A stretch of 22,011 nucleotides of DNA, from the IMG/VR virus record IMGVR_UViG_3300018057_000045, positions 1 through 22,011 of that record. One strand, 5' to 3'. The translations under genes and the position numbers were made by a program. Every line of letters starts with the position of its first letter. The stretch's first letter is position 1. Below, in pieces: positions 1-7,897 of the stretch. The notes beneath the pieces were generated by a model that saw only the letters and a program-made list of their open reading frames with translations, searched no databases and was not told the DNA's origin. Source of the stretch: a virus.

Positions 1-420
1 TGGGCACCTTGGTGGTGGTTCGGGTTTCCGACGAAGGACTCTATCGAGTTAGTGCGGCGTCCTGTGCAGTCGAGCCTGAGTCCGGCGGTCGCGCCCGAAG
101 TGACGTACAACGACGCGAACGGCGACAAGCAGACGCTCGACCCGTCCACTTACACGGTGAGTTGCGACAAGATTACGCTGAACGTCGGTGCAACATGGCC
201 GCTGACCGACCGCAAGCAGGACTGCATTCAGATAACGTATCCGGCGGGCTACGGTGACACGGCTGACACAGTTCCTTCGCAGTTGAAGCTGGCCGTGATG
301 TTTCTCGCGGCGCACTTCTACGAGAACCGCGCCATCGCAACCATCGAGCCGACATCAGAGACGTACATGACGCTGATGTCGCTGCTACAAAGTTTTCGCA
401 GCTACAGAATACCGAGATAA
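1..420 (+). CDS. Head-tail connector protein (phiE125 gp8 / HK97 gp6-like), 5'-truncated
   Basis: The frame is open from the first base, so the start lies to the left; the GTG at 52 is internal to the frame. The 139 visible residues show the pattern of the phiE125 gp8 / HK97 gp6-like connectors: VTYNDANG and TLDPSTY in a strand-rich section, then YPAGYG, and a C-terminal helix with LAAHFYENR. In characterised siphoviruses this protein forms the ring below the portal that links the head to the tail. It ends two bases before the head-closure gene and is part of a tightly spaced plus-strand series. The family call rests on remembered motif similarity; the N-terminus cannot be judged. Confidence 0.82.
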   Translation, partial: WAPWWWFGFPTKDSIELVRRPVQSSLSPAVAPEVTYNDANGDKQTLDPSTYTVSCDKITLNVGATWPLTDRKQDCIQITYPAGYGDTADTVPSQLKLAVMFLAAHFYENRAIATIEPTSETYMTLMSLLQSFRSYRIPR

Positions 421-422
421 CC

Positions 423-800
423 ATGAGCATTCCTAAGAGACTATCGACCGGCGTGCGCTACGTCAGCGCCGGTGAGTTCAACTGCCAAGTGACCTTCACA
501 CAGCCGAACGCAGGCGCGGAAGGCGACGGCACGCCGCACGACGAGACGGTTGTCAAGGCAAACGTCTGGGCGAAGGTGTCGCAGTGGCGCGGCAAAGAGA
601 GCGACAAGGCGCAAGAACGCACTGCCGTGTCGAGTTACAAGATGTCGCTTCGCTATCCGAAGACGTTTTCTGTGGACACGGGAATGAACATCCTGCTACG
701 CGGTCAGCGTCATAACATCGAGTCTTTTGCGGACCCGGACGGGCAGCGCGTTCAGCTAGACATTTGGACGTGGGTTGAGAACGACGCAGTGAGCAACTAA
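423..800 (+). CDS. Phage head closure / head-tail adaptor protein
   Basis: This 125-residue protein matches the SPP1 gp16 / HK97 gp7-like head-tail adaptor family in length and layout: an N-terminal beta segment with FNCQVTFTQPNAG, a VWAKVSQWRGKE section in the middle, and a C-terminal barrel with ILLRGQRHNIESFADPDGQR. Such proteins cap the connector and are the docking site for the tail. It starts with ATG two bases after the connector stop, so translation is probably coupled; the upstream Shine-Dalgarno is weak. The order connector, closure, DUF3168, gp10-like is close to standard for HK97-type phages and supports the call. Confidence 0.82.
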   Translation: MSIPKRLSTGVRYVSAGEFNCQVTFTQPNAGAEGDGTPHDETVVKANVWAKVSQWRGKESDKAQERTAVSSYKMSLRYPKTFSVDTGMNILLRGQRHNIESFADPDGQRVQLDIWTWVENDAVSN

Positions 801-810
801 GGGAGCGAGC

Positions 811-1212
811 ATGTTAGAGAAAGGCTTGTACGCACTCATCACGACCGACGCTGGAGTCTCAGCGCTCATTGGAACGCGAGCGTATTGGGTGCTCGCGCCT
901 AAAGGTTCCGCTCTGCCGCAGGTTGTTCTAGCGCGCGTGACCACAGAGGATACCTACGACACGCAAGGCGCAACTGGTCTTCGAGATGCGGTCGTGCAGG
1001 TGGACTGTTACGCGGCGGACTTCTACGGAAGCCGCGCCATCTCGCTTGCTGTTCGCAAACTGCTGGAGAGCTACAAAGGGACGCTTGCTGATGGCACGCG
1101 CGTCTCGGCAGTCATAACGCGGAAAGACTGGGACATGCCTTACGAAGAAGGCGGTAAGGGCTTCGTGTACCGAGCGCTGCTTGAGTTCAGCATTCACCAT
1201 TACGACGTGTAG
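811..1212 (+). CDS. DUF3168 tail completion / tail terminator-like protein
   Basis: The 133 residues fit DUF3168: an N-terminal helix LEKGLYALITTDAGVSALIG, then YWVLAPKGSALPQVVLARV, a central VVQVDCYAADFYGSRAISLA and a C-terminal strand ending FVYRALLEFSIHHYDV. In known siphoviruses proteins of this family terminate tail-tube polymerisation or join the tail to the head. It has a good GGGAG Shine-Dalgarno before the ATG and follows the head-closure gene by 10 bases. Nothing in the sequence is odd. The function is family knowledge; only the family resemblance is seen here. Confidence 0.82.
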   Translation: MLEKGLYALITTDAGVSALIGTRAYWVLAPKGSALPQVVLARVTTEDTYDTQGATGLRDAVVQVDCYAADFYGSRAISLAVRKLLESYKGTLADGTRVSAVITRKDWDMPYEEGGKGFVYRALLEFSIHHYDV

Positions 1213-1223
1213 GACGGAGTCGA

Positions 1224-1676
1224 GTGCCAATCAAAATAGACGGGCTGTCAGAGTTGTCGGAAAAACTCACGCACGAGAGCGCTCGCACCGCGAAGCGCTG
1301 GCTGTTGCGTTGCGCGGAGCCAGCCGCCGACGTTGTCGTCGCCGCCGGTGAGCAGTCGGCACCTGTTGCGACGGTCGGCACAAAAGAGCACCCGATAGGA
1401 CTGTTGAAAGCGAGTCTTGATTACCAGACGCGCTTCTCCAAGCCTGTCGCTGGCGAAGACACGCAACTCGTCGTGAAAATCGGCATCAAGCAGTTGCTCG
1501 ACAAGGACGGGAAGAACCTGATGTGGTACGGCTCGTTGCAGGAGTTCGGAACGCGCTTTCAGCCCGCTTTGCACTGGTTCGGTCGCGCGTGGGAGTCATG
1601 CCAAGACAAGGTGCTGTCCGTGTTCGCAACCGAAGCGCTGGCGCGTCTCGCGGACATGGAAGAGAAGGGCAAATAA
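1224..1676 (+). CDS. HK97 gp10-like neck / tail-joining protein
   Basis: A 150-residue protein starting at a GTG with GGAG upstream. It resembles the HK97 gp10 family: N-terminal IDGLSELSEKL, a segment predicted to be helical with AADVVVAAGEQSAPV, then GLLKASLDYQTRF, and a C-terminal half with YGSLQEFGT followed by FGRAWESCQDKVLSVF. The 'E[F/Y]GT' motif followed by a conserved Phe/Trp-containing helix is typical of the family. It probably acts at the head-tail interface. It occupies the expected slot next to the DUF3168 gene. The order of these two genes varies between phages and carries no special meaning here. Confidence 0.8.
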   Translation: MPIKIDGLSELSEKLTHESARTAKRWLLRCAEPAADVVVAAGEQSAPVATVGTKEHPIGLLKASLDYQTRFSKPVAGEDTQLVVKIGIKQLLDKDGKNLMWYGSLQEFGTRFQPALHWFGRAWESCQDKVLSVFATEALARLADMEEKGK

Positions 1677-1874
1677 GTGCAGATACTAACTCCTGATGTG
1701 CTGTGCGAAATGATAAACCGCTATGTCACTGCGGACGAGCCCGTGCCGGAACCCGAACCCGCGCCGCAAGTCAGTCCTGTTGACCAAGTGCTTATCGCGT
1801 TCGGCGAGTTGGACGAAGAGCAGCGACGCCAGTTTCTGCTCAAGCTGAACGGCTTCCTTACACAGCGCAGATGA
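1677..1874 (+). CDS. Small hypothetical protein in the head-tail operon
   Basis: A 65-residue protein that starts with GTG immediately after the stop codon of the gp10-like gene, with AGAAGGG at a suitable distance upstream. It has a proline/glutamate-rich linker (PVPEPEPAPQ) between an N-terminal helix and a C-terminal helix with DEEQRRQFLLKLNGF. It has no recognised family, transmembrane segment or cysteine. The zero-base spacing and good ribosome binding site make it likely to be translated. Its position before the glycosyltransferase suggests a minor accessory role in morphogenesis, but that is inference only. Confidence 0.6.
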   Translation: MQILTPDVLCEMINRYVTADEPVPEPEPAPQVSPVDQVLIAFGELDEEQRRQFLLKLNGFLTQRR

Positions 1875-1889
1875 TGAGTTGAGCGCCGT

Positions 1890-1909
1890 CACACTTTTCG
1901 GAAAATGTG
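1890..1909 (+). promoter_or_regulatory. Hairpin over the glycosyltransferase start codon
   Basis: CACA-C-TTTT and AAAATGTG can pair around a CGG loop with one bulged C, placing the GTG start at 1907 inside the stem. No T-run follows, so it is not a good terminator. It may limit translation of the downstream gene; this is a structural suggestion only. Confidence 0.3.
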
Positions 1910-2593
1910 ATGCTACTTCCGAGTGTGAGCGTTGTAATGCCGGTGGGCGCGGGCGACAGGTTCTTTCGGTTGGCGCTGGACTGTTTCCGGTACCAGACCT
2001 ACGAAGGCCCGCTTGAAATCGTCATTCTTGACAACAGCGTAGAGCCAATTGAGCACCTTCTGCCGTGTGATCCGCACATCAAGTATGCCCGCAGCGACCG
2101 CCTGACCATCGGCGCGCTAAGGAACAGGGGCAACTCGCTGGCGACCGGCGACGTGATCGTTCACTTCGACGAAGACGACTGGTATTCGGACGACCGCATC
2201 GCGGCGCAGGTTGAACGACTTCAGGTGACCGGCAAGGCCGCCACGGGCTGGCACAGCCTTCTGTTCTTTGACACGTCAGACGGACGCTGCTACCGCTACG
2301 TTTACGCGGGAGCCGGTCCTTACGGCACAGGCACGAGCCTTTGTTACACGCGTGCGTGGTGGGCGAAGCATTCATTTAACGCCGCGATAAAGAAGGGCGA
2401 AGATTACTGGTTTCAGCTTGACGCCGCGCAAGCTGGGCAACTCGATTCGACCGACGCAAGACAGCTTTGCGTTATGCGCGCTCACATGGATTCTACTTGC
2501 CCGCCGACGTTCTGTAGTAGTCAGTTTCCGACGGTAGCGCCCGAAGCGCTGCCTGATGAGTTCTGGCGGGCCGTTGCCCCAGCCGCCCCATAA
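1907..2593 (+). CDS. Family 2 (GT-A fold) glycosyltransferase
   Basis: The 228-residue protein begins with the GT2 strand-loop SVSVVMPVGAG, followed by RFFRLALDCFRYQTYEGP and EIVILDNS, then GALRNRGNSLATGDVIVHFDEDD with the metal-binding DxD-type acidic cluster at about residues 88-92. This is a complete nucleotide-sugar-binding half; the acceptor half is short. The start is GTG at 1907, with an ATG next to it at 1910. It sits alone between the head-tail joining genes and the tail tube gene, with a 177-base spacer after it, and looks like an insertion into an otherwise standard order. Some phage glycosyltransferases decorate capsid or tail proteins, so modification of the tail tube or another virion protein is plausible. 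Host surface modification is an alternative. Confidence 0.8.
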   Translation: MMLLPSVSVVMPVGAGDRFFRLALDCFRYQTYEGPLEIVILDNSVEPIEHLLPCDPHIKYARSDRLTIGALRNRGNSLATGDVIVHFDEDDWYSDDRIAAQVERLQVTGKAATGWHSLLFFDTSDGRCYRYVYAGAGPYGTGTSLCYTRAWWAKHSFNAAIKKGEDYWFQLDAAQAGQLDSTDARQLCVMRAHMDSTCPPTFCSSQFPTVAPEALPDEFWRAVAPAAP

Positions 2594-2653
2594 GTGCCCG
2601 CTGAAGCCGCCTGTGCGCCGACGTTCCGGCAGGAAACCGGCCCGGCTTACCCG
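2589..2653 (+). repeat. Interspersed intergenic repeat, copy A
   Basis: Positions 2589-2620 match 9128-9160 in 27 positions with one indel, including the perfect 15-mer GCCGCCTGTGCGCCG. Similarity continues weakly (CGTT, AGGAAA, GGCCC, TACCCG) to about 2653. The copy starts over the stop codon of the glycosyltransferase. The spacer continues to 2770 and holds CCCGTAACA (2650-2658) and a CCCC/GGGG hairpin; no gene is seen in it. Confidence 0.55.
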
Positions 2654-2770
2654 TAACAGAACCCCCGGCACACTGAGCGGGGCAACCCGCGAATTTTCTG
2701 CCTGTAAGTAAGGCGAAGACAGCAAGACAAATCGCATCACCGCCCAACTTGGGCAGAAGGATACATCACC

Positions 2771-3190
2771 ATGAGCGCACCTATCGTTGGACTAGGAACG
2801 ACCGCCGAGTTCGCGTCCGTTCTATCACCTGCAACCTTTACCACGCTGACGGGCGTCCAGTCCGTCGCATTCTCGGGCGACAAAGTTTCGACCGAGAAAA
2901 CCACCAACATGCTGACCGCGAACGGCGTGGACACCTACATCTCGGGGACCCAAGAGCCGGGCACCTGCGACATCAAGTGTCAGTATGAGCCGGGCGACGC
3001 TTCTCAGGTGGCTCTCGAAGCTATCCGTCTCGCGGGTCAGGCTGTGCCGTTCAAAATTGTGTACCCGCTGTCTCTGGGCAGCGCGGCCTTCTCGGGCATC
3101 GTCGAGTCGATGACCAAGAACTTCCCGCTGGACAAGGTCTGCACCTTGGATGTGAAGGTGAAGATTTCCGGCCCGGTCACAATCGCGTAA
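2771..3190 (+). CDS. Major tail tube protein
   Basis: A 139-residue protein with AGAAGGAT upstream of its ATG. The sequence is strand-rich and low in charge: GLGTTAEFA and TTLTGVQSVAFSGDKVS near the N-terminus, then TYISGTQEPGTCDIKCQYEPGD, a helix with QVALEAIRLAGQ, and FKIVYPLSLGSAAFSGIVES leading to VKVKISGPVTI at the end. This is the layout of short siphovirus tail tube proteins, which form the hexameric rings of the tail tube. The gene is followed by a strong terminator hairpin and then by the G/GT chaperone pair. That arrangement is typical for the major tail gene, whose transcript must be more abundant than those downstream. Confidence 0.8.
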   Translation: MSAPIVGLGTTAEFASVLSPATFTTLTGVQSVAFSGDKVSTEKTTNMLTANGVDTYISGTQEPGTCDIKCQYEPGDASQVALEAIRLAGQAVPFKIVYPLSLGSAAFSGIVESMTKNFPLDKVCTLDVKVKISGPVTIA

Positions 3191-3218
3191 CAAGAAGACC
3201 GCATCTAGTGTGCTCCAG

Positions 3219-3251
3219 AGCGGAGCAGCACGCTCGTGTTGCTCCGCTTTT
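3219..3251 (+). terminator. Intrinsic terminator / attenuator after the tail tube gene
   Basis: AGCGGAGCAGCAC pairs with GTGTTGCTCCGCT (one G-T pair) around a short loop, followed by TTTT at 3248-3251. The short T-run suggests partial termination, which would reduce expression of the chaperone and tape measure genes relative to the tail tube. Confidence 0.8.
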
Positions 3252-3292
3252 GTAAGACGAAGACGAACACAGCAAGTGAACACAGGGAGAGT

Positions 3293-3706
3293 ATGTCCAA
3301 AGAAACGATTGTTCAGTCAGCCGCCACACCCACTATCTCTATCGTCATTCACGGCGAAGACGCCGCAGGCAACGAGACCACGAAGACGTGGAAACTCTGC
3401 CTTGACTATCGCGCTCTCGCGAGCATCGAAGACACGACCAAGCGCGACCTGAAAAACATCGAGAGCTGGAGAGACATTTCCAGCGGCAAAGAGTTCCCGC
3501 AAATCATCCACTGCTGCCTGCATCGGTATTCACCCGACGTGACGCTGGACGACGTGCTTGAGAGCCTGAACCCGCAGGCGCAGCGCCAACTGAGCGATGC
3601 GCTGTTCGACATTACGTTCCCCGGCGTCGTCGCCGCGTGGAAGAAGCATCAAGAAACAGGTGCAACCGCCGTCCCAAACGCGGCGACGGCGACTCCGACC
3701 GTTTAG
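3293..3706 (+). CDS. Tail assembly chaperone, gpG-like
   Basis: A 137-residue protein. The ATG at 3293 was chosen because GGGAG lies just upstream and because an in-frame start at 3236 would lie inside the terminator. It begins with a strand-rich segment (TISIVIHGED, TKTWKLCLDYRALASIED), followed by helices and LDDVLESLNPQAQRQLSDALFD near the end. Its size, position between tail tube and tape measure, and overlap with a second open frame match the lambda G / HK97 gp14-type chaperones that coat the tape measure during tail assembly. The last 33 bases overlap the frame used by the GT extension after the CCCAAAC heptamer at 3673. Confidence 0.8.
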   Translation: MSKETIVQSAATPTISIVIHGEDAAGNETTKTWKLCLDYRALASIEDTTKRDLKNIESWRDISSGKEFPQIIHCCLHRYSPDVTLDDVLESLNPQAQRQLSDALFDITFPGVVAAWKKHQETGATAVPNAATATPTV

Positions 3707-4146
3707 AGCCGCCGATAACAACGTGGGTCGAGTTGTGGGCTGTCGCTCGCTACGACCTGTCGCTGAGTTGGGAAGAGTTCGAAGAGTTGACGCCGTCGAT
3801 GTTCTACGCGCTCTGTGCTCGGCGGAACATTCATTTTAAGTACGACCGCTTCGCAGCGGGCATGGTTTGCAGCGCGGTCTATAACGTCAACCGCGCGAGT
3901 TCAGACAGTCCGATGCTCACCGCCTTCGACTTTGTCAGAGAGCCGAAAGACGCGGCGGCGAAAGCGGAGACGGACAAGATCAAAGCCGTCATAAAGCAGG
4001 TCATCGGGCAACTTCCGAGTGACACGCCGAAGGACAGGCTGCACGGCATCAGAAGCAGGACTATCGCTTCGTTGAAATCGCAGGGGCGCGAAGACGCCGA
4101 GCAGTTGTTCGATAGCTGCTGGCCGTCTCTCAAACCGAAGGAGTAA
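3637..4146 (+). CDS. Tail assembly chaperone T extension (gpGT made by -1 frameshift)
   Basis: This frame is most likely expressed only as the C-terminal part of a fusion: positions 3293-3679 followed by 3679-4146, giving 284 residues. The GTG at 3637 is only the first possible start in the frame; no convincing Shine-Dalgarno is seen there. The part after the slip has WVELWAVARYDLSLSWEEFEE and MFYALCARRNIHFKYDRFAAG, followed by a charged helical C-terminus with a KPKE end. In lambda and relatives, GT recruits tail tube subunits while G coats the tape measure. The tape measure gene follows after 6 bases, as expected. Confidence 0.78.
   Translation: MEEASRNRCNRRPKRGDGDSDRLEPPITTWVELWAVARYDLSLSWEEFEELTPSMFYALCARRNIHFKYDRFAAGMVCSAVYNVNRASSDSPMLTAFDFVREPKDAAAKAETDKIKAVIKQVIGQLPSDTPKDRLHGIRSRTIASLKSQGREDAEQLFDSCWPSLKPKE
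3673..3679 (+). other. Programmed -1 ribosomal frameshift site CCCAAAC
   Basis: In the frame of the upstream gene the codons read GTC CCA AAC, which is exactly an X XXY YYZ heptamer (C CCA AAC). Slipping back by one base gives CCC AAA and enters the open frame that runs to 4146. The site lies nine codons before the zero-frame stop at 3704. GCGGC (from 3680) can pair with GCCGC near 3708, enclosing ACGG/CCGT, as a possible weak stimulatory structure. Confidence 0.85.
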
Positions 4147-4152
4147 TTCACC

Positions 4153-6108
4153 ATGCCCGTCGTAGGAACGCTCACAGTTGACCTTGTCGCGAACACAGCT
4201 ACCTTCACGGCAGATTTGGGCAAGGCCGGAAACAGTCTCGACGGCTTCGGTAAGCAGGCACAAGGCGCTGGCGACGCGATGGACTTCTCGATGCGCGAAG
4301 CGCGCGGCTCGCTGATGTTAGTCGAGCACGAGATTGGCGTGCGCCTTCCCCGCGAGATGAACACGCTAATTGCTCAGATACCCGGCATCGGTGCGGCGAT
4401 GCAAGCACTGCTGCCTATCATGGGCGCGGTGTTCGCCGCGAAGATGATTTATGACTTCGTGGAAAAGAGCAAAGCAGCACAGGAAGCGCTCACTGAAGGC
4501 TGGGCTAAGTCTGCGGAGTCTATCGCAACGCACAGCGACGAACTCGGCGTGTCCATCGCGCAGTCCAAACTGAAGATTGACGAACTGCTTGGCAAACCGA
4601 CGAGCGGCGACGAGCTGGCGTTAGAGATAGCGAAGGCGAAAGTCGAAGCAGACAAACTCGCTGCGAGCCTGAAGAAGGACCTTGACGGCGTAATCGCGTT
4701 ACTCGACAAGTCGGCGCACGGCGGCATTATGACCGCCATCTTGGGAACGTCCGGCACTGGTCAGGCCGAAGACGTTGCGAAGGGCCTGCGCGACGCGCTC
4801 GCTAAGATTCCGCGTGATGCGAAGGACTACAACGAGCAGGCAGCAGCAGCAACCGTGGCAGCGTGGCAGCGCGCGCAGAGCGAGATAGCAAAGAACAACG
4901 CCGCCGCGAAGTCGCAACAAGCACAGTTAGAAGACAACCCAGAAGCGGGCGGCGCATACGTCACCGATTACACCGCTGCTAACACCGCTCTGCAAGAGTT
5001 TCAGCAGCACCTGTCTGATGTGCACAACGAGCTAGACCTTGTTGGGAAAGACGATGCGTTCAAGAAACAAGCCAAGGACGTAGGCGACGCCGTCGCCGCC
5101 GAAGACGCAGCGTTCGATGCTACGAACCGTCATCAACTAGAAATGGACGGTTGGAAGCTGAAGAAGATCAAAGACCAACAGGACATCGCCAAGGCAGTTG
5201 AAGAGAACGAAAGGGGCGAAGCTGCTATCCGCGAAGAGTGCGCGAAGGCTGGCGTCAGGTCTATCGACGCGCTCATTGCCGAGAAACAAAAGGAAGTAGA
5301 CGAGTGGGTGAAGTTCTCCGAGAAGATGATTGAAGAAGACAAGCGCCACGCTCTCGTCATGGCAGAGTTGAGAGCCAAGGACTCACCGGAGCATTCAAAA
5401 AACGCCGAGAACAGGCGCTACCACGAGCAGGTTGCGGCTTACGAGAAGGAGCGCGCCCTTCTTATTACTACCGGCCAGCAGCGCATTGCCGACGAGCAGA
5501 AAATCGACCACAAAGAAGAAGAAGAAAAACAAAAACACGAAAACGCTCTGAACAGGATTACGCAGCAGGGCGAGCAAAAACGCGCCGATTTGGTCAAGCA
5601 GTTCGCGAGCATGACGCTCTTCGAGAACAAGAGTGTGGCCGCTGCAATCGAGCAGATAGGCAAGCAGATGCTGCAAACGATGATTGACCAGACTCTCCAA
5701 GCGCTGATGGTGAAGGAAGACGCGAACGCGAGAGAAAAACTCGGCGACGCGAAGACCGCCGCTGCCAACACGTGGAACGCTGTCTCTGCCATACCTGTTG
5801 TCGGGCCTTTCCTAGCACCGCCGATGGCAGCCGCTGCCTTCGCCGGAGTCATGGCGTTCGAGACGGGCGGCGAGATCCCCGGCTCCGGTCCTGTACCGAT
5901 CATAGGTCACGGCGGTGAGACCGTCGTAACAAAACAACTGACGGACCAAGTTAAGAACAACACGGGCAGTGGCGGTAAGCACAACATCACGTACTCACCA
6001 ACGATCCATGCTCTCGATGCGGACGGCGTCAAGCGAACGCTGGACAAGCACAGCGCTCTCTTCACGCAGCACTTTACGAACACACTTCGAAAGATGAACA
6101 GGATTTAA
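4153..6108 (+). CDS. Tail tape measure protein
   Basis: The 651-residue protein has a strong GGAG Shine-Dalgarno. It starts VGTLTVDLVANTATFTADLGKAGNSLDGF, typical of phage tape measures. A hydrophobic segment lies at about residues 75-100 (IPGIGAAMQALLPIMGAVFA), followed by a long charged coiled-coil region rich in E, K, A and Q. A second hydrophobic stretch near residues 545-570 (AIPVVGPFLAPPMAAAAF) precedes a glycine-rich end (GGEIPGSGPVPIIGHGGE). The protein sets tail length and is ejected with the DNA. By the usual rule of about 0.15 nm per residue the tail would be roughly 100 nm long. No peptidase domain is seen. Confidence 0.92.
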   Translation: MPVVGTLTVDLVANTATFTADLGKAGNSLDGFGKQAQGAGDAMDFSMREARGSLMLVEHEIGVRLPREMNTLIAQIPGIGAAMQALLPIMGAVFAAKMIYDFVEKSKAAQEALTEGWAKSAESIATHSDELGVSIAQSKLKIDELLGKPTSGDELALEIAKAKVEADKLAASLKKDLDGVIALLDKSAHGGIMTAILGTSGTGQAEDVAKGLRDALAKIPRDAKDYNEQAAAATVAAWQRAQSEIAKNNAAAKSQQAQLEDNPEAGGAYVTDYTAANTALQEFQQHLSDVHNELDLVGKDDAFKKQAKDVGDAVAAEDAAFDATNRHQLEMDGWKLKKIKDQQDIAKAVEENERGEAAIREECAKAGVRSIDALIAEKQKEVDEWVKFSEKMIEEDKRHALVMAELRAKDSPEHSKNAENRRYHEQVAAYEKERALLITTGQQRIADEQKIDHKEEEEKQKHENALNRITQQGEQKRADLVKQFASMTLFENKSVAAAIEQIGKQMLQTMIDQTLQALMVKEDANAREKLGDAKTAAANTWNAVSAIPVVGPFLAPPMAAAAFAGVMAFETGGEIPGSGPVPIIGHGGETVVTKQLTDQVKNNTGSGGKHNITYSPTIHALDADGVKRTLDKHSALFTQHFTNTLRKMNRI

Positions 6109-6110
6109 CC

Positions 6111-6782
6111 ATGTCCACTCCCATCATGCCAGCTTTGCCTCTTTCCCTTGCGAAAGGTTTGAAAAAGGCTCCCGTGTTTAACACTATCTTTCACGAGACT
6201 GCGGCGCGGCGCGGTAACTGCTCTGTTAGCTTGCAGCCCTATGCAACGTGGGCATTCGAGTTCGATCTTGACGCCGTTCAGGGCAATGAGTCCGCCGTCT
6301 CATCCGTAATCGCGCAGTTCCTTGGACTTTTTATGGTGTGCAACGGGCGCAACGGGCTCTGGCTGTTCACTGACCCGCAAGACCACGCCGTGACTTCTGC
6401 TACCGGCGGAATGCTAAACGTCACTCCGGGTGCTGCTGCTCCGATGTCGAGCGTAGGCGACGGCTTCAGCACACAGTTTCAGCTCGCCCGCTCCATTGGT
6501 GGGTTGGCTTGGGACATCATTCAGAACCTGAACGGCACGCCGACGCTCTACGTGAACGGCGTAGCGAATTACGACTGGGGCATCGACGACACTGGCATTG
6601 TGTCGTTCAATCCGTCACTCTACGTTCCTTCGCCGACCGACGTGCTCACTTGGTCGGGCAGCTTCCGGTATTTATGCAGGTTCGACGAAGACACGGTTAA
6701 CGCCCTGAGATGTTTCACCACTAACTCAGGGACTGATCTTTGGAATGTAGATTCAGTGAAATTTTCGTCGGAGTTCGTGTAG
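6111..6782 (+). CDS. DUF2460 distal tail protein
   Basis: A 223-residue protein following the tape measure by 2 bases. It has the DUF2460 (TIGR02217-like) pattern: a proline-rich start, KAPVFNTIFHETAARRGNCSV, then YATWAFEFDLDAVQ, a LGLFMVCNGRNGLWLFTDPQDH core, GDGFSTQFQLARSIGG, TLYVNGV, and a C-terminal FRYLCRFDEDTVNALRC and VDSVKFSSEF. In gene transfer agents and related siphoviruses this protein forms part of the distal tail baseplate and is followed by DUF2163, a NlpC/P60 peptidase and a large hub protein. None of these follows here. The next gene is on the opposite strand and converges on this one after 10 bases. Confidence 0.85.
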   Translation: MSTPIMPALPLSLAKGLKKAPVFNTIFHETAARRGNCSVSLQPYATWAFEFDLDAVQGNESAVSSVIAQFLGLFMVCNGRNGLWLFTDPQDHAVTSATGGMLNVTPGAAAPMSSVGDGFSTQFQLARSIGGLAWDIIQNLNGTPTLYVNGVANYDWGIDDTGIVSFNPSLYVPSPTDVLTWSGSFRYLCRFDEDTVNALRCFTTNSGTDLWNVDSVKFSSEFV

Positions 6783-6792
6783 CCCCTTGCGG

Positions 6793-7863
6793 TTACTGAA
6801 GCTCGTGTACGTGCTCGATGAGCGCGTCGGCGAGTGCGCGCTCTGCTCGCCAGCGTGCCCACCACGCCGTCTTCGCGGCCTTCGACGCCGCCGACCGGCG
6901 AGCCCGCGCTTCAGGCATTGCGGCTGTTGCCTTCAGCGACGCTGACCGCTTTTCTTGCACGTCTGGTCTGTTTTGCGAAACCTTTGAGCGTGCGGACTGT
7001 GCCGCTCGCGCTTCAGGTGTTGAGAACGCCGCCTTCATCGCCGCCGACCGCCGTTCACGCACCCCAGAGCCCGCCCAAGCCGCCTTCATCGCCGCCGACC
7101 GGCGAGCACGCGCTTCAGGTGTTGAGAATGCTGCCTTAAGCGACGCTATCCTGCGAGCGCGCTTCTCTGGGTCCGCCCACACAGCCTTCTGCGCCGACTG
7201 TCGGGTCTGCCGAGTCTTCCTGATGTGAACGCGCTTTGCGGGCTTCACAGGCGTCGGTTTGCGTTGGCGGTCCTTTCCCGATTGCATCTGTTGCCAAAGT
7301 TTGACAAGCTCAGACGCTATTTTGCGGATACTGCCGGGTGCAACTACGTTCCGCATTGCGACGGCGCACTCCTGCGACGACAGCCCGACGCGAAAATACC
7401 AGTGGACGATTCCACAAAGAATGACAGCGGCGTTTTTTGATATTGCCAACTCACCGTTGTATGTCTTGAGTCGCCGCTCAAGCGCGCTACAGCGCTCGGG
7501 AGAGCCGCCATTCATCTGGGCAGCAACACTGTTCCGCAGTGTGACGAGCGCGGGCCGGTCCTTATGAAGTTTCCTTTGCGCGAACCTGATGCGTTTTTCT
7601 GGGCTGTCGTTTCGTGGGCTGTAGATGCGTGCTCTTAATTCCATCGCGCGGGCGAGTAACAGCTTCAGTTCCGACACGTTCCCCGCGAACGACGGTGGCG
7701 TTTTGCGACCGTGGAACAGCTTATGGGTGTGGGTCTGCATCGCCGCTGCATCTTGAAAAGATAGTCCTGTGGTTTCAAAACCATCAGCGGTTGCATGTCC
7801 ATCAACGATGTGAGGTCGGTGACCAGCGAATTGGAACTCGTCAAAACTGGGTAGGGTTTGCAT
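6793..7863 (-). CDS. HTH-like segment plus six 17-residue NUMOD3-like repeats
   Basis: The product has 356 residues from the ATG at 7863 (a GTG at 7866 directly precedes it); no Shine-Dalgarno is visible at either. The N-terminal ~140 residues are not recognised. Residues ~145-195 look like a helix-turn-helix (IVHWYFRVGLSSQECAVAM, then a second helix) and resemble the C-terminal part of the protein encoded at 15462-16037. A basic linker with KRVHIRKTRQTRQ follows. From about residue 229 there are six consecutive 17-residue units of the type W-A-D-P-E-x-R-A-R-R-x-A-S-x-K-A-A or F-S-T-P-E-A-R-A-R-R-S-A-A-M-K-A-A. These resemble the NUMOD3-type DNA-binding motifs found in homing endonucleases, but no GIY-YIG, HNH or LAGLIDADG motif is visible. 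Sequence-specific DNA binding is the likely activity. The gene sits where tail-tip genes would be expected. Confidence 0.6.
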   Translation of the reverse strand: MQTLPSFDEFQFAGHRPHIVDGHATADGFETTGLSFQDAAAMQTHTHKLFHGRKTPPSFAGNVSELKLLLARAMELRARIYSPRNDSPEKRIRFAQRKLHKDRPALVTLRNSVAAQMNGGSPERCSALERRLKTYNGELAISKNAAVILCGIVHWYFRVGLSSQECAVAMRNVVAPGSIRKIASELVKLWQQMQSGKDRQRKPTPVKPAKRVHIRKTRQTRQSAQKAVWADPEKRARRIASLKAAFSTPEARARRSAAMKAAWAGSGVRERRSAAMKAAFSTPEARAAQSARSKVSQNRPDVQEKRSASLKATAAMPEARARRSAASKAAKTAWWARWRAERALADALIEHVHELQ

Positions 7864-7897
7864 CACAGTATCAGAAGAATGTGACGGGATACGATGA

